DNA from: Acidobacteriota bacterium
GTDB taxonomy: Bacteria; Acidobacteriota; Terriglobia; Bryobacterales; Bryobacteraceae
Direction of reading: 5' to 3'
Length of the DNA stretch: 43,084 nt
NCBI GenBank assembly: GCA_016871015.1
Contig: VFZX01000022.1
Coordinates: 1-43,084, forward strand
Under the pieces are notes generated by a model. That model had not been told where the DNA came from, did no database searches, and was given only the letters and a program-made list of their open reading frames with translations. A program made the position numbers and the translations under genes. Positions 32,613 to 43,084 of this stretch are shown one piece after another (within the stretch, counting starts at the first letter, position 1; the number at the start of each line of letters is the position of its first letter).

Positions 32613-33285
32613 CGGCGGCCCGATCATCCGGGTGCAGGCACTGCGCAAGGTCTTCCGGGTGGGCGACGTTGACGTCGAGGCGTTGCGCGGCGTGGACCTC
32701 TCGGTAAACAAGGGCGACTTCGTCGCGATTGTGGGTCCCTCAGGCTCGGGCAAATCAACGCTGTTCCACATCCTGGGCGGACTCACTGCTCCGACGTCCG
32801 GCAGCGTCAGCATTGACGGTACCGACCTTGCCACGCTGTCGGAAAATGGCCGGACCCGGGTCCGCGGCAGCAAGGTGGGATTCGTGTTCCAGAAGTATAA
32901 TCTGCTGCCCACGCTGTCGGCACGCGACAACATCGCTATCGCGCTCGACATTGCCGGCAAGGCCACGGAGCCGGATGCCTCGTTTCAGGATGTCCTGCGA
33001 TTCCTCGGCATCGAGCACCGGCTGGACCACAAGCCCCGCGCCATGTCCGGCGGCGAGCAACAGCGGGTGGCGATCGCGCGTGCGATCGTGAATCAGCCGG
33101 CGATCTTGCTGGCCGACGAGCCGACCGGGAATCTCGATACCGCAAGCTCCGACGCTGTGCTCGCCCTGCTGCGCGACCTGAATCAGCGCATGGGCCAGAC
33201 GATCCTGATGATCACCCACAATCCGGAAGCGGCGGCCTACGCGAACCGTACCGTCAAGATGCGCGACGGCCGCATCGTGAGTTGA
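32605..33285 (+). CDS. ABC transporter ATP-binding protein, LolD/MacB type
   Basis: A 226-residue ATPase from ATG 32605. Walker A GPSGSGKST (44-52), Q-loop VFQKYNLLP, signature MSGGEQQR, Walker B ILLADEPTGNLD and the H-loop ITHN are all intact. The EPTGNLDT ending is typical of the LolD/MacB/FtsE branch, matching the permease gene it overlaps by 8 bp. Two copies would power the exporter. Its stop TGA overlaps the ATG of the metallophosphoesterase gene by one base. Confidence 0.95.
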   Translation: MTNGGPIIRVQALRKVFRVGDVDVEALRGVDLSVNKGDFVAIVGPSGSGKSTLFHILGGLTAPTSGSVSIDGTDLATLSENGRTRVRGSKVGFVFQKYNLLPTLSARDNIAIALDIAGKATEPDASFQDVLRFLGIEHRLDHKPRAMSGGEQQRVAIARAIVNQPAILLADEPTGNLDTASSDAVLALLRDLNQRMGQTILMITHNPEAAAYANRTVKMRDGRIVS

Positions 33286-34085
33286 TGCCCGGACTCGGCT
33301 GGGCCACGGATCCGCACCTGAATTTCGTGTCCCCGGAACGGTTGGACTGCTTCTGCGGCGAATTGATCGCGGAAAATCCGGAAGCAGTGCTCCTCACCGG
33401 TGACCTCGCCGAGGCACCGTCGCTAGGCGGAATCCTCACCCGGATCGAGCAGAACGTGCAACGGCCGGTGTACTTTGTTCTCGGCAATCACGACTACTAC
33501 CGGTCGTCGATCGAGCGGGTCCGCAATGCGGTGGCCCAGCATTGCCGGGCGTCGAAATGGCTCACCTACCTGAACACGGCGGGCGTGGTCGAGTTGTCCC
33601 GGGAAACCGCGCTCGTGGGCCACGACGGCTGGGGCGACGCGGGCTACGGGGCGTATTGGCTGTCGCGGGTCCGGCTGAGCGACTTCGAGCTGATTACCGA
33701 TTTCATTGGACTCGATCGCGGGGCGCTGTGGCGCCGGCTGCGGGAACTCGGAGCAGAGGCGGGGGAGCATTTCCGGTCCGTCCTGGCGCAGGCGCTGCCG
33801 CGGTACCGCAACGTGATCATCGCGACCCACGTTCCGCCGTTTGACAGGGCCGCCTGGCACGAGGGCCGGATGTCCGAGCCCGGCTGGCTTCCTTACTTCA
33901 GTTGCAAGGCGGCGGGCGAGGCCATCCGCGAAGCGTTCGAAAACCATCCGCAATGCCGCGGGCTGGTGGTCTGCGGACACACCCACGGCGGCGGCGAAGT
34001 GGACATCCTGCCCAACCTGCACGTGACCACTGGCGCGGCGGTGTACGAAAAGCCCGCCGCCCAGCGCGTGTTACCCTGGACATAA
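33285..34085 (+). CDS. metallophosphoesterase
   Basis: A 266-residue calcineurin-like phosphoesterase. All metal-binding motifs are present: D-x-H (Asp9, His11 in TDPHLNF), GD (39-40), GNHD (67-70), THVPPF and GHTHGGG. ATG 33285 shares one base with the upstream TGA; a TTG at 33282 would add one residue. No signal peptide. The substrate of such proteins (phospho-diesters, nucleotides, lipid intermediates) cannot be told from the motifs. It is coupled to the ABC genes; 18 bp separate it from recO. Confidence 0.87.
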   Translation: MPGLGWATDPHLNFVSPERLDCFCGELIAENPEAVLLTGDLAEAPSLGGILTRIEQNVQRPVYFVLGNHDYYRSSIERVRNAVAQHCRASKWLTYLNTAGVVELSRETALVGHDGWGDAGYGAYWLSRVRLSDFELITDFIGLDRGALWRRLRELGAEAGEHFRSVLAQALPRYRNVIIATHVPPFDRAAWHEGRMSEPGWLPYFSCKAAGEAIREAFENHPQCRGLVVCGHTHGGGEVDILPNLHVTTGAAVYEKPAAQRVLPWT

Positions 34086-34103
34086 TCGGCGAAAAATCAA
34101 CGC

Positions 34104-34745
34104 ATGGCTGCGAGAGTGAGCGAAACCATCGTTCTGCGCACCTATCCGTTGCGTGAAGCCGACCTCATCGTCAGCTTCTTCACACGCGACCTGGGAAAGT
34201 TGCGCGGGGTGGCGCGGCGTGCGCGCAAACCGGGCAACCGCTTCGGCAGCGGCCTGGAGAGGCTCTCCTACATTCGGCTGTTTTTCTTCCACACAGAGAA
34301 CCGGGAATTGGCAACGTTGGACTCATGCGAGCTGATCGGCTCGCGCTTCAGGCTCGCATCCGACTATGAGCTCACAGTCGCGCTCGACTACTTGGCCGAG
34401 GTCAGCGAGACGCTTCTGCCCGCCCACGAGCCGAACGAGAAGTTCTTCCGGCTGTTGCTGGCCGTGTCGGATCACCTGTTGCAGTCCGGAATCCAAGGAC
34501 TCTGGCCCGCAGTCGACTACTTCACCCTCTGGGCGGTCCGCCTCAGCGGACTGTTGCCGCCGCTGCATCTCGGCGACCAGGACCGGGAGATCGCCGAAGA
34601 GATGCTGCGCACGCCCGTGGCAAAACTGCCGCCGCGCGAATGGAACCGTGCGACTCTCCACGGACTCCGCCGGCAGCTTGTCCGCGTGATCGAGGATCAC
34701 GTGGAGCACCGCCTGTTGACCCCCCAATATCTCGAAACCCTGTAA
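34104..34745 (+). CDS. recO: DNA repair protein RecO
   Basis: A 213-residue recombination mediator that helps RecR load RecA in the RecFOR pathway. The N-terminal OB-fold region is typical (ETIVLRTYPLREADLIVSFFTRDLGKLRGVARRARKP), followed by a helical domain. The C-terminal four-cysteine zinc site present in many RecO proteins is absent, and the protein is somewhat short, so it is a zinc-less variant. It sits directly before glyQ (3 bp gap), an arrangement also seen in other bacteria. Confidence 0.88.
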   Translation: MAARVSETIVLRTYPLREADLIVSFFTRDLGKLRGVARRARKPGNRFGSGLERLSYIRLFFFHTENRELATLDSCELIGSRFRLASDYELTVALDYLAEVSETLLPAHEPNEKFFRLLLAVSDHLLQSGIQGLWPAVDYFTLWAVRLSGLLPPLHLGDQDREIAEEMLRTPVAKLPPREWNRATLHGLRRQLVRVIEDHVEHRLLTPQYLETL

Positions 34746-34748
34746 GCA

Positions 34749-35657
34749 ATGCTTTCCTATCAACAGCTCTTGTTCAATCTGAAGCAATACTGGTCTGGCC
34801 GCGGATGCATCATCCAGGAGCCCTACGACCTGGAGGTCGGCGCCGGAACCATGTGCCCCGAAACATTCCTGCGCGTGCTGGGTCCGAAGCCGTACCGTGT
34901 CGCTTATGTCCAGCCCTCGCGCCGGCCGGCCGACGGACGCTACGGCGAGAATCCGAACCGGCTGTACAAGCACCAGCAGTTGCAGGTGATCCTCAAGCCG
35001 TCGCCGGACGACATCATCGAGCAGTACCTGGGTTCGCTCGAAGCGATCGGTATCGACCTGCGGAAGCACGACATCAAGTTCGAAGAAGACAATTGGGAGT
35101 CGCCCACTCTTGGCGCCTGGGGCGTCGGCTGGCAGGTGATGCTCGACGGACTCGAGATCACGCAGTTCACCTATTTCCAGCAGTGCGGCGGCATCGATCT
35201 CGACCTCGCGCCCGCCGAGCTTACCTATGGACTCGAGCGGATCGCGGCGTTCCTGCAGGGCAAGGAGAGCATCTACGAGGTCGAGTGGACTCCGGGATTC
35301 ACCTACGGCGACGTGCGGCTGGCTGACGAGCAGCACTTCTCGGTTTACAACTTCGAACTCGCTGACATCGCCACACTGTGGCAGCTCTTCGAATTGAACG
35401 AACGCGAGGCGCAGCGGCTGATCGACGGATACGGCAAACTGACGGGCAAGGAGCGCTATCCGGTGCTGGCGGTATATGACCACGTGCTCAAGTGCTCGCA
35501 CCTGTTCAACCTGCTCGATTCGCGCGGCGCCATCAGCGTCACCGAGCGCGTGGCTGTGATTGCGCGGGTGCGCAAGCTGGCGGTCGGCACGGCGAAGATC
35601 TGGGTCGACCAAAACCAGCTCCTGGACGCCCGCTGTGAAGCGAAGGAGGCCGCGTAA
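34749..35657 (+). CDS. glyQ: glycyl-tRNA synthetase alpha subunit
   Basis: A 302-residue class II synthetase subunit of the bacterial alpha2beta2 type. Recognisable blocks are [44 protein letters not shown] and the motif 2/3 regions [27 protein letters not shown]. It carries the glycine- and ATP-binding site. Its TAA shares a base with the ATG of glyS (TAATG). Confidence 0.97.
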   Translation: MLSYQQLLFNLKQYWSGRGCIIQEPYDLEVGAGTMCPETFLRVLGPKPYRVAYVQPSRRPADGRYGENPNRLYKHQQLQVILKPSPDDIIEQYLGSLEAIGIDLRKHDIKFEEDNWESPTLGAWGVGWQVMLDGLEITQFTYFQQCGGIDLDLAPAELTYGLERIAAFLQGKESIYEVEWTPGFTYGDVRLADEQHFSVYNFELADIATLWQLFELNEREAQRLIDGYGKLTGKERYPVLAVYDHVLKCSHLFNLLDSRGAISVTERVAVIARVRKLAVGTAKIWVDQNQLLDARCEAKEAA

Positions 35658-37648
35658 TGGCACAGGATCCGCAGCCGAACTTCCTCCTTGAAATTGGGGT
35701 CGAGGAGATCCCCGACTGGATGATCCAGAACGCGCTCGATCACTTGCAGAAGGCGTTCGAGAATCTGCTGGCTGAGAACAAGCTGGGTGGACGCGTGTTC
35801 TGGACCGATGCAACTCCCCGGCGCCTGGCGCTGGTGGCGCGCGGTGTGCTTCCCGGACAACCGGACTCGGTGGAGCAGGTGATGGGCCCGCCCAAGTCCG
35901 CTGGCGAGGGCGCGGCCAAGGGATTCGCGCGCAAGCAGGGCGTGGGCGTCGAAGCGCTCCAGGTGATCGAGACCGGCAAGGGCGAATACTATTCGTTCGA
36001 GAAGAAAGTGGCCGGCCGGCCCGCCGTGCGGATCCTCGCCGAATCGCTCCCGGGAATCATCCTGGGGATCCCATGGCCCAAGGCAATGTACTGGACCTCC
36101 CGCGGCGGAGCGCGCTTCATCCGCCCCATCCGCTGGGTGGTGGCGCTGTTTGGATCCGAAGTGATCCCGTTCGAAGTGGCGGGCGTGAAGCCGGGCGCAG
36201 TCTCACAAGGACACCGCCGGTTCGGAGCGCGGGATGTTCCTGTATCGATCGAGCACTATCAGGAAGAGCTCGAGAAGAATCACGTGCTCGTGCGCGTGTC
36301 CAGCCGCCGCAAGAGGATCGTCGAGACGCTGAAACGGGTGCTGCCGGAAGGCCACCACATCAAGCGCGACCTGGAACTGCTCGATACTCTCGCATTTCTT
36401 ACCGAATATCCGACGTCGATTCTTGGATCCTTCGACAGGAGCTACCTGGCGCTCCCCGCTGAAGTTCTGGTGACCGTGATGCGGCACCACCAGAAGTACT
36501 TCTCCGTCGAGCATGAGGATGGGAGTCTGGCGCCCTATTTCATCGCGGTGATGAACACACCGTCCGATCCCGAGGGATTCGTACGATCCGGCAACGAGCG
36601 CGTGCTGCGCGCCCGGTTCAACGACGCGCGGTTCTTCTGGCAAGTGGACCAGAACCGGAAGCTGGCGGGCCGCGTCGAGGACCTGAAGGCCGTCACCTAC
36701 CAGAAGCAGTTGGGCGAGCAGTCCTCTTATTGGCACAAGGCCCAGCGGATGGTGAAGCTGGTGTGCGAGCTGGGCGGCGATGCGGATGCCCAACGCGCCG
36801 CGCTGCTTTGCAAGTGCGACCTGACCACCGAGATGGTGAAGGAATTCACCGAGCTGCAGGGCGTGGTCGGCGGACTCTACTGCCGCGCCCAGGGCGAGCC
36901 TGAGGCCGTCGCGAAGGCCGTTTACGAGCACTACAAGCCGGAAGGCATGGAGGACTCGATCCCCTCAACCGCTGGCGGGCAGATCGTCGCCCTGGCCGAC
37001 AAGGTGGACACGCTGCGCGAGTGTTTCCGCATCGGACTGGTTCCCACCGGATCCAAGGATCCGTTCGCGTTGCGCCGCGCGGCCCAGGGCGTGGTCAAGA
37101 TCCTGGCCGAGGGCGAGGTGGACCAATCCCTCAGGGTGCTGCTCGACGGCGACGAAACGCTTGAAGGATTCCTCGAGGACCGCGTGCGCCACTATTTCCG
37201 CGAGGTCCGGGGATTTGCCTACGATGAAGTGAACGCGGTGATGGCGGCGGGCTGGTCCGACTTGAAGGACTTGCAAAGCCGGCTCGAAGCGCTGTCTTCA
37301 GTCCGTCCCACCGGAGGATTTGAGCCGCTGGCGGCGAGCTTCAAGCGGATCCGCAATATTCTGAAGCAGGCCGGTTTCGAGGGCGGCGAGGTGAACGAGG
37401 ATCTGCTCGAGTCCGGCGCCGAGAGCGCGCTCTACAACGCTATCGGGGAGCTGGAGCTCACCGGAACCGACTACACCGCTGATCTCGAAGCGATCGCCGC
37501 GTTGCGCCCGCGCGTGGATGACTACTTCGATCACGTTCTCGTTAACGCGCCGGATCCGGAAGTCCGCGCTAACCGCCTGGCCTTGCTGCACGGCATGCTC
37601 ACACGGTTTTCCGGCATCGCGGACTTTTCCGAAATCGTCACATCGTAA
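35657..37648 (+). CDS. glyS: glycyl-tRNA synthetase beta subunit
   Basis: A 663-residue beta subunit that provides tRNA recognition. It starts FLLEIGVEEIPDWM as in the family, with the HD-like middle (HKAQRMVKL) and a C-terminal anticodon-binding domain (DYFDHVLVNAPDPEVRANRLALL). Normal length. It is coupled to glyQ by a one-base overlap and followed after 60 bp by ppdK; that gap has TAAAAT at 37646-37651 as a possible -10. Confidence 0.97.
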   Translation: MAQDPQPNFLLEIGVEEIPDWMIQNALDHLQKAFENLLAENKLGGRVFWTDATPRRLALVARGVLPGQPDSVEQVMGPPKSAGEGAAKGFARKQGVGVEALQVIETGKGEYYSFEKKVAGRPAVRILAESLPGIILGIPWPKAMYWTSRGGARFIRPIRWVVALFGSEVIPFEVAGVKPGAVSQGHRRFGARDVPVSIEHYQEELEKNHVLVRVSSRRKRIVETLKRVLPEGHHIKRDLELLDTLAFLTEYPTSILGSFDRSYLALPAEVLVTVMRHHQKYFSVEHEDGSLAPYFIAVMNTPSDPEGFVRSGNERVLRARFNDARFFWQVDQNRKLAGRVEDLKAVTYQKQLGEQSSYWHKAQRMVKLVCELGGDADAQRAALLCKCDLTTEMVKEFTELQGVVGGLYCRAQGEPEAVAKAVYEHYKPEGMEDSIPSTAGGQIVALADKVDTLRECFRIGLVPTGSKDPFALRRAAQGVVKILAEGEVDQSLRVLLDGDETLEGFLEDRVRHYFREVRGFAYDEVNAVMAAGWSDLKDLQSRLEALSSVRPTGGFEPLAASFKRIRNILKQAGFEGGEVNEDLLESGAESALYNAIGELELTGTDYTADLEAIAALRPRVDDYFDHVLVNAPDPEVRANRLALLHGMLTRFSGIADFSEIVTS

Positions 37649-37708
37649 AATAGTGACTCACCCCCTTCCTTTTCCTCACCAAATTCTCAAGGAGAGACTT
37701 CCCCAGCA

Positions 37709-40459
<2,751 letters not shown>

Positions 40460-40467
40460 GGGTAATG

Positions 40468-40498
40468 GGCGGCTGGTTCTGTTCCCGGACCGGCCGCC
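40468..40498 (+). terminator. hairpin after ppdK
   Basis: GGCGGCTGGT (40468-40477) pairs with ACCGGCCGCC (40489-40498) with one G-U pair, leaving an 11-nt loop. It starts 8 bp after the ppdK stop. There is no T-tract, so it may end transcription weakly or protect the 3' end. Confidence 0.45.
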
Positions 40499-40532
40499 TG
40501 CTGCTACACTCGAATTGGTGTTTGGGAAGTCC

Positions 40533-41675
40533 ATGATCAGCCGTCGGAGCTTTGTTGGGGCGGCCGCCGCCGCCGCTGTGCCGCAATTACATGCGGCTGA
40601 CACGTTCCGGGGTTTTCGGATGGGGTTCACTCCTTACCCGGTTGAGTTCACTCTCGAGGGATTCGCGGAGATCTACCTGACGCTCCAAAAGCACGCCGAC
40701 GTATACGCATTGTTCGTGCACGACGGGGTGCCCTGGCCGCAAGCCCTTAACACCACTGATATTGCCGCCTATCCAAGGACCCTTCGTGAGTACCTGGAAC
40801 TCCATAAGACCATGCGAGACAGGGTCCTACCGAAGCACAAACTGTACCTGGTGACGAACGTTATCCATCATCAGAAGTACGACCAGATCGCGCCGCTGTG
40901 GGGTGCAGGCCCGAACGAGGATCTGCCGGCGGACTGGGATGGGACCGCGTTTGACAGCGACCGCGTGAAGCGCGCGTCGCTCAACTATCTCAAGGCGCTA
41001 GTAGAACACTTCCGCCCCGACTACTTCACATTCGCAGTCGAGATCAACATCCTCTTCTCCCGGCGCCCGGACCTGTGGCCCCGCTATTCCGAACTGCACC
41101 GCTTTCTCTATCGCGGCGTAAGGGAAGCGTTCCCAACTCTGCCAGTGTGTTACTCAATCCATTATGAGAACATGCTCGGCCTGGGCACCGACGCCCGGAA
41201 CGTTTTGCGCCGGCTTGGAGAGACCAAGCCCGACCCGATCATCAACGCTGTCGGAAGCCTCCTGGATTCCACGGACTGCATAGCGTTGAGCACCTATCCG
41301 TTCATGGTGCCCGAACTGACCATCAACGAGCGGTACTACGACTTCGCGCGGCAGATTGCGCTTTTCAGGAATGTGCCGATGTTTATTGAGCAGACAGGGC
41401 ACACGTCGCAGCCTTTCGATGTTTTCGGCGTGACGGTTCCCGGCTCGACCTCGGCGCAAGAGGCCTTCATGGCACGCATCTTATTTGAAGCGCTACTGTT
41501 TGACTTTCTATTTGTCATCAACTGGGTCCCCAGGGACTACGGTCTCCGGCACGGCGACGACATTTTCTCAAGGACGTGGGCGCATACCGGTCTGTTTGAC
41601 GAAGCTGGCGCTCCCAAGCCGGCGCTCAATGTCTGGGAGGCGTTCCGCGCGCTGCCCTTGAGGCCTGAGCGGTAA
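40533..41675 (+). CDS. Tat-exported TIM-barrel protein, possible glycoside hydrolase
   Basis: About 380 residues from ATG 40533. The leader MISRRSFVGAAAAAAVPQLHAA has a twin-arginine motif (SRRSFVG) and an alanine-rich core. The mature part alternates beta strands and helices like a glycosidase barrel: FRMGFTPYPVEFTLEGF, FTFAVEINILFSRRPDLW (possible acid/base glutamate in VEIN) and VPMFIEQTGHTSQP (possible nucleophile glutamate in IEQTG), then NWVPRDYGLRHGDD. It resembles GH53-like and related clan A proteins but I cannot name a family. Its base composition seems less GC-rich than that of ppdK. The frame is open upstream inside ppdK, which I reject. Its end overlaps the convergent minus-strand gene by 50 bp. 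Confidence 0.7.
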   Translation: MISRRSFVGAAAAAAVPQLHAADTFRGFRMGFTPYPVEFTLEGFAEIYLTLQKHADVYALFVHDGVPWPQALNTTDIAAYPRTLREYLELHKTMRDRVLPKHKLYLVTNVIHHQKYDQIAPLWGAGPNEDLPADWDGTAFDSDRVKRASLNYLKALVEHFRPDYFTFAVEINILFSRRPDLWPRYSELHRFLYRGVREAFPTLPVCYSIHYENMLGLGTDARNVLRRLGETKPDPIINAVGSLLDSTDCIALSTYPFMVPELTINERYYDFARQIALFRNVPMFIEQTGHTSQPFDVFGVTVPGSTSAQEAFMARILFEALLFDFLFVINWVPRDYGLRHGDDIFSRTWAHTGLFDEAGAPKPALNVWEAFRALPLRPER

Positions 41676-42762
41676 CCCCTGGAACCCGGACAGGGACGGA
41701 CATTTCACGGCTCAGAATTCCGTTGCCGTACACGTGAAGGATCGCGCGCTCACCACGGATATTTGCTGGTACGATGAACACGGCCCGGGTGGGCGAGACG
41801 GACCGCACGGGGACCGGTACTCCGTTTACGAGCACGGCTGTTCCTTCAATCGACAGCGGCGGCGGTCCCTCAGAGGACGACCCTGCCCCGGAGGAGAATC
41901 CTGTGCCGGCCACCGTAGCCTCCGCGCCAGGAGTCAGTCCAGGCTCGCTTAATGACGCCAACACAGGCCGCCCTTGGATCGCCTGTCCGGCCGTGGTGGC
42001 AGTCACCACACCGCTGAACGGTCCCAGCCGCCCCCGGTAATCGTACGCCGCTACCTCGAAATAATATTGGCTTCCCGGCGCCAGATCCGAGGCAACGAAC
42101 GAACCATGATGCCGGGTGACCGCCGCTTCAAGGGTTCTCGACTGCGGGTCCTCGCCGTAACGGACCAGGTATCCGGCGACATAGCCCTGTTGTACCCGGT
42201 CCCACGCCACTTCCATACCGCCTTGCGCAGCCGCCGCCCTGACTCCACGAACCAGTTCGGCTGGTGCCGCCGGAATTCGGTCGGCCAGCAAGACAATCCC
42301 ATCGCCCGAGGGAATCTCGATGCCGTCCGTCACGGCCTGGCCGTTGTTCCACTCGGGAACCTGGATTCCCCGGATCCGCCGGATGCCGGTCCGGTTGCGC
42401 GTGCCCCTCACTTCGGCCTGGCTCACCCGGATCGGGTCCGGAGACGGATTCACCAGCACGATTCCACCCTCGAAATCACGCCGCCACACTCCGGGACCGC
42501 CTTCAGTTACGCGGATGTTGTCCACGATCATGGTGCCGCGATCCAGGATGAAAGCGGCCAGCTTTCGAGGTTCAGCTTCGATGATCTTGGCGACCAGCCG
42601 GAGCGTGCCACGCTGCCCCGCACCCTCTACGTCCGGCAGGTAGAGGACGTCGGTTGCCCCGGCAGCGAAGTCCTTGCCCTCAACCGAAAGTGTGAGGGCC
42701 GGCATGCCGATAAAGTTATCCGGCGTGTAGTCCGTGAGCGCGAAGTTGCGCGACCGGACACA
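41626..42762 (-). pseudogene. 5'-truncated glycoside-hydrolase-like protein with FN3 and TIG domains
   Basis: The minus-strand frame ending at 41626 is protein-like only from about 42760 inwards. It begins FALTDYTPDNFIGMP, then a region ending VWRRDFEGGIVLVNPSPDPI, which is how the barrel domain of some putative glycoside hydrolases finishes. A fibronectin type III domain follows (VAWDRVQQGYVAGYLVRYGED ... GSQYYFEVAAYDYRGRLGPFSG), then an IPT/TIG-like domain (LSEPGLTPGAEATVAGTGF ... VNGVPVPVRSVSPTRAVFIVP). The catalytic N-terminal part is missing: upstream codons are replaced by sequence with IS-end repeats. The frame happens to stay open to 43029, but that extension is not protein-like. Confidence 0.65.
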
Positions 42763-42764
42763 TC

Positions 42765-42799
42765 CTTGACACTTTAGCCTGGATTCTTGCTTGACACTT
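42765..42799. repeat. direct repeat CTTGACACTT x2
   Basis: Identical 10-mers at 42765-42774 and 42790-42799, 25 bp apart, next to the presumed IS boundary. They fit transposase-binding repeats. Confidence 0.65.
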
Positions 42800-42890
42800 A
42801 TCAAGGGCGGGTGCGGCTCGATCTTCACCTTACACCTTCTCCGCGCGATTGTCAATACCTCGATATTCCGGATTTCTTGGTTTCCTGAAC

Positions 42891-42920
42891 GCCCCATTTT
42901 CGGAGAAAATGGGGCCTTTT
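42891..42920 (+). terminator. perfect 11-bp hairpin with T-tract
   Basis: GCCCCATTTTC (42891-42901), loop GGA, GAAAATGGGGC (42905-42915), then CTTTT. It is a convincing intrinsic terminator for plus-strand transcripts and would block read-through into the element from the outside. Confidence 0.7.
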
Positions 42921-42976
42921 CCCCGGCGCGCGTGACGTAAGGAGCCCGAAGGGCGACTGGAGTCAGGCGCGCCCAG

Positions 42977-43002
42977 CCGGGCCGGGCGCAGCCCGGGCCC
43001 GG
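42977..43002. repeat. very GC-rich inverted repeat
   Basis: CCGGGCCGGGC (42977-42987) faces GCCCGGGCCCGG (42991-43002) across a GCA loop, with one bulged base. It lies just after the minus-strand IS protein stop and may limit transcription or translation through the element end. Confidence 0.5.
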
Positions 43003-43025
43003 GGCGGGGCCTGTGTTGCTCCGCG

Positions 43026-43084
43026 TCATTCGGGGAGTGTCTGACGATCCTCACCTGGCGCCGCCTTGCGTGCCCACTTCTCGG
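43026..43084 (-). CDS. C-terminal end of a probable IS protein (transposase or helper ATPase)
   Basis: From the window edge the minus strand reads EKWARKAAPGEDRQTLPE and stops with TGA at 43026-43028. The charged tail and its position just inside the repeat-bearing end suggest the last gene of an insertion sequence. Only 18 complete codons before the stop are visible, so the family is uncertain. Confidence 0.4.
   Translation of the reverse strand, partial: EKWARKAAPGEDRQTLPE

Larger units (their letters stand above)
42763..43084 (-). mobile_element. end of a probable insertion sequence (IS21-like)
   Basis: Between the truncated gene and the window edge lie two direct copies of CTTGACACTT, two strong hairpins and the last codons of a minus-strand protein with an IS-protein-like tail. 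Multiple short terminal repeats of this kind are a feature of IS21-type ends. The boundary at about 42758-42763 is set by where the disrupted gene stops looking coding. The other end of the element is outside the window. Confidence 0.5.

Overview
The window is a high-GC, gene-dense bacterial chromosome segment. It most resembles Acidobacteriota of the Solibacter/Bryobacter lineage. The pointers are a repetitive beta-rich surface domain of the 'Solibacter C-terminal' type (in the protein at 6600-8225, with a related domain at the right end), many secreted enzymes, a PHM-like copper protein fused to redoxin and cytochrome c-like domains, and abundant four-base stop/start overlaps. This placement is inferred from gene content; no rRNA is present.

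Layout. 1-3296 (minus): a redoxin/cytochrome/copper monooxygenase fusion, an AGE-family sugar epimerase, an AhpD-like protein, and the first codons of a small protein that leaves the window. 3312-8995: a divergent heparan-acetyltransferase-like membrane protein coupled to a LacI regulator, a convergent secreted PQQ-type sugar dehydrogenase, then a secreted Kelch protein and a lipoprotein. 9038-14703 (plus): an apparently complete uptake and upper-pathway operon for hydroxyproline: DapA-family deaminase, 4-hydroxyproline epimerase, a three-part FAD/2Fe-2S/FAD D-hydroxyproline dehydrogenase, and an APC permease. The last enzyme (2-oxoglutarate semialdehyde dehydrogenase) is not in the window. 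14740-19823 (plus): zwf-opcA-pgl, the oxidative pentose phosphate entry, joined by a TTGA overlap to a LytS-type membrane histidine kinase and followed by a membrane PAS protein. 19729-23945 (minus): a ChrR-like cupin anti-sigma factor, the rseP-dxr pair, and a 3-hydroxyisobutyrate dehydrogenase-family enzyme.

24097-28976 is unusual. A serine hydrolase and a sulfatase are followed by a small gene, and beyond a tRNA-Leu(TAG)-miaE pair lies a further unknown gene. Three of these loci carry frameshifts or an in-frame stop while readable protein continues in another frame. This is either local decay or a low-accuracy stretch of assembly. 29013-40459 (plus) is a long co-oriented run: gamma-glutamyltransferase, a secreted START-like protein, a two-gene ABC exporter of MacB/LolCDE type, a metallophosphoesterase, recO, glyQ, glyS and ppdK. 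40533-43084 holds a Tat-exported TIM-barrel-like protein, a 5'-truncated glycoside-hydrolase/FN3/TIG protein on the minus strand, and what looks like the end of an insertion sequence that cut it, with repeated CTTGACACTT motifs, two strong hairpins and the last 18 codons of a probable IS protein.

No CRISPR array, rRNA, phage module or recognisable defence system was seen. The most interesting items are the hydroxyproline operon, the three-domain copper/heme/redoxin protein, the sensor kinase translationally coupled to pentose phosphate genes, and the cluster of broken genes.
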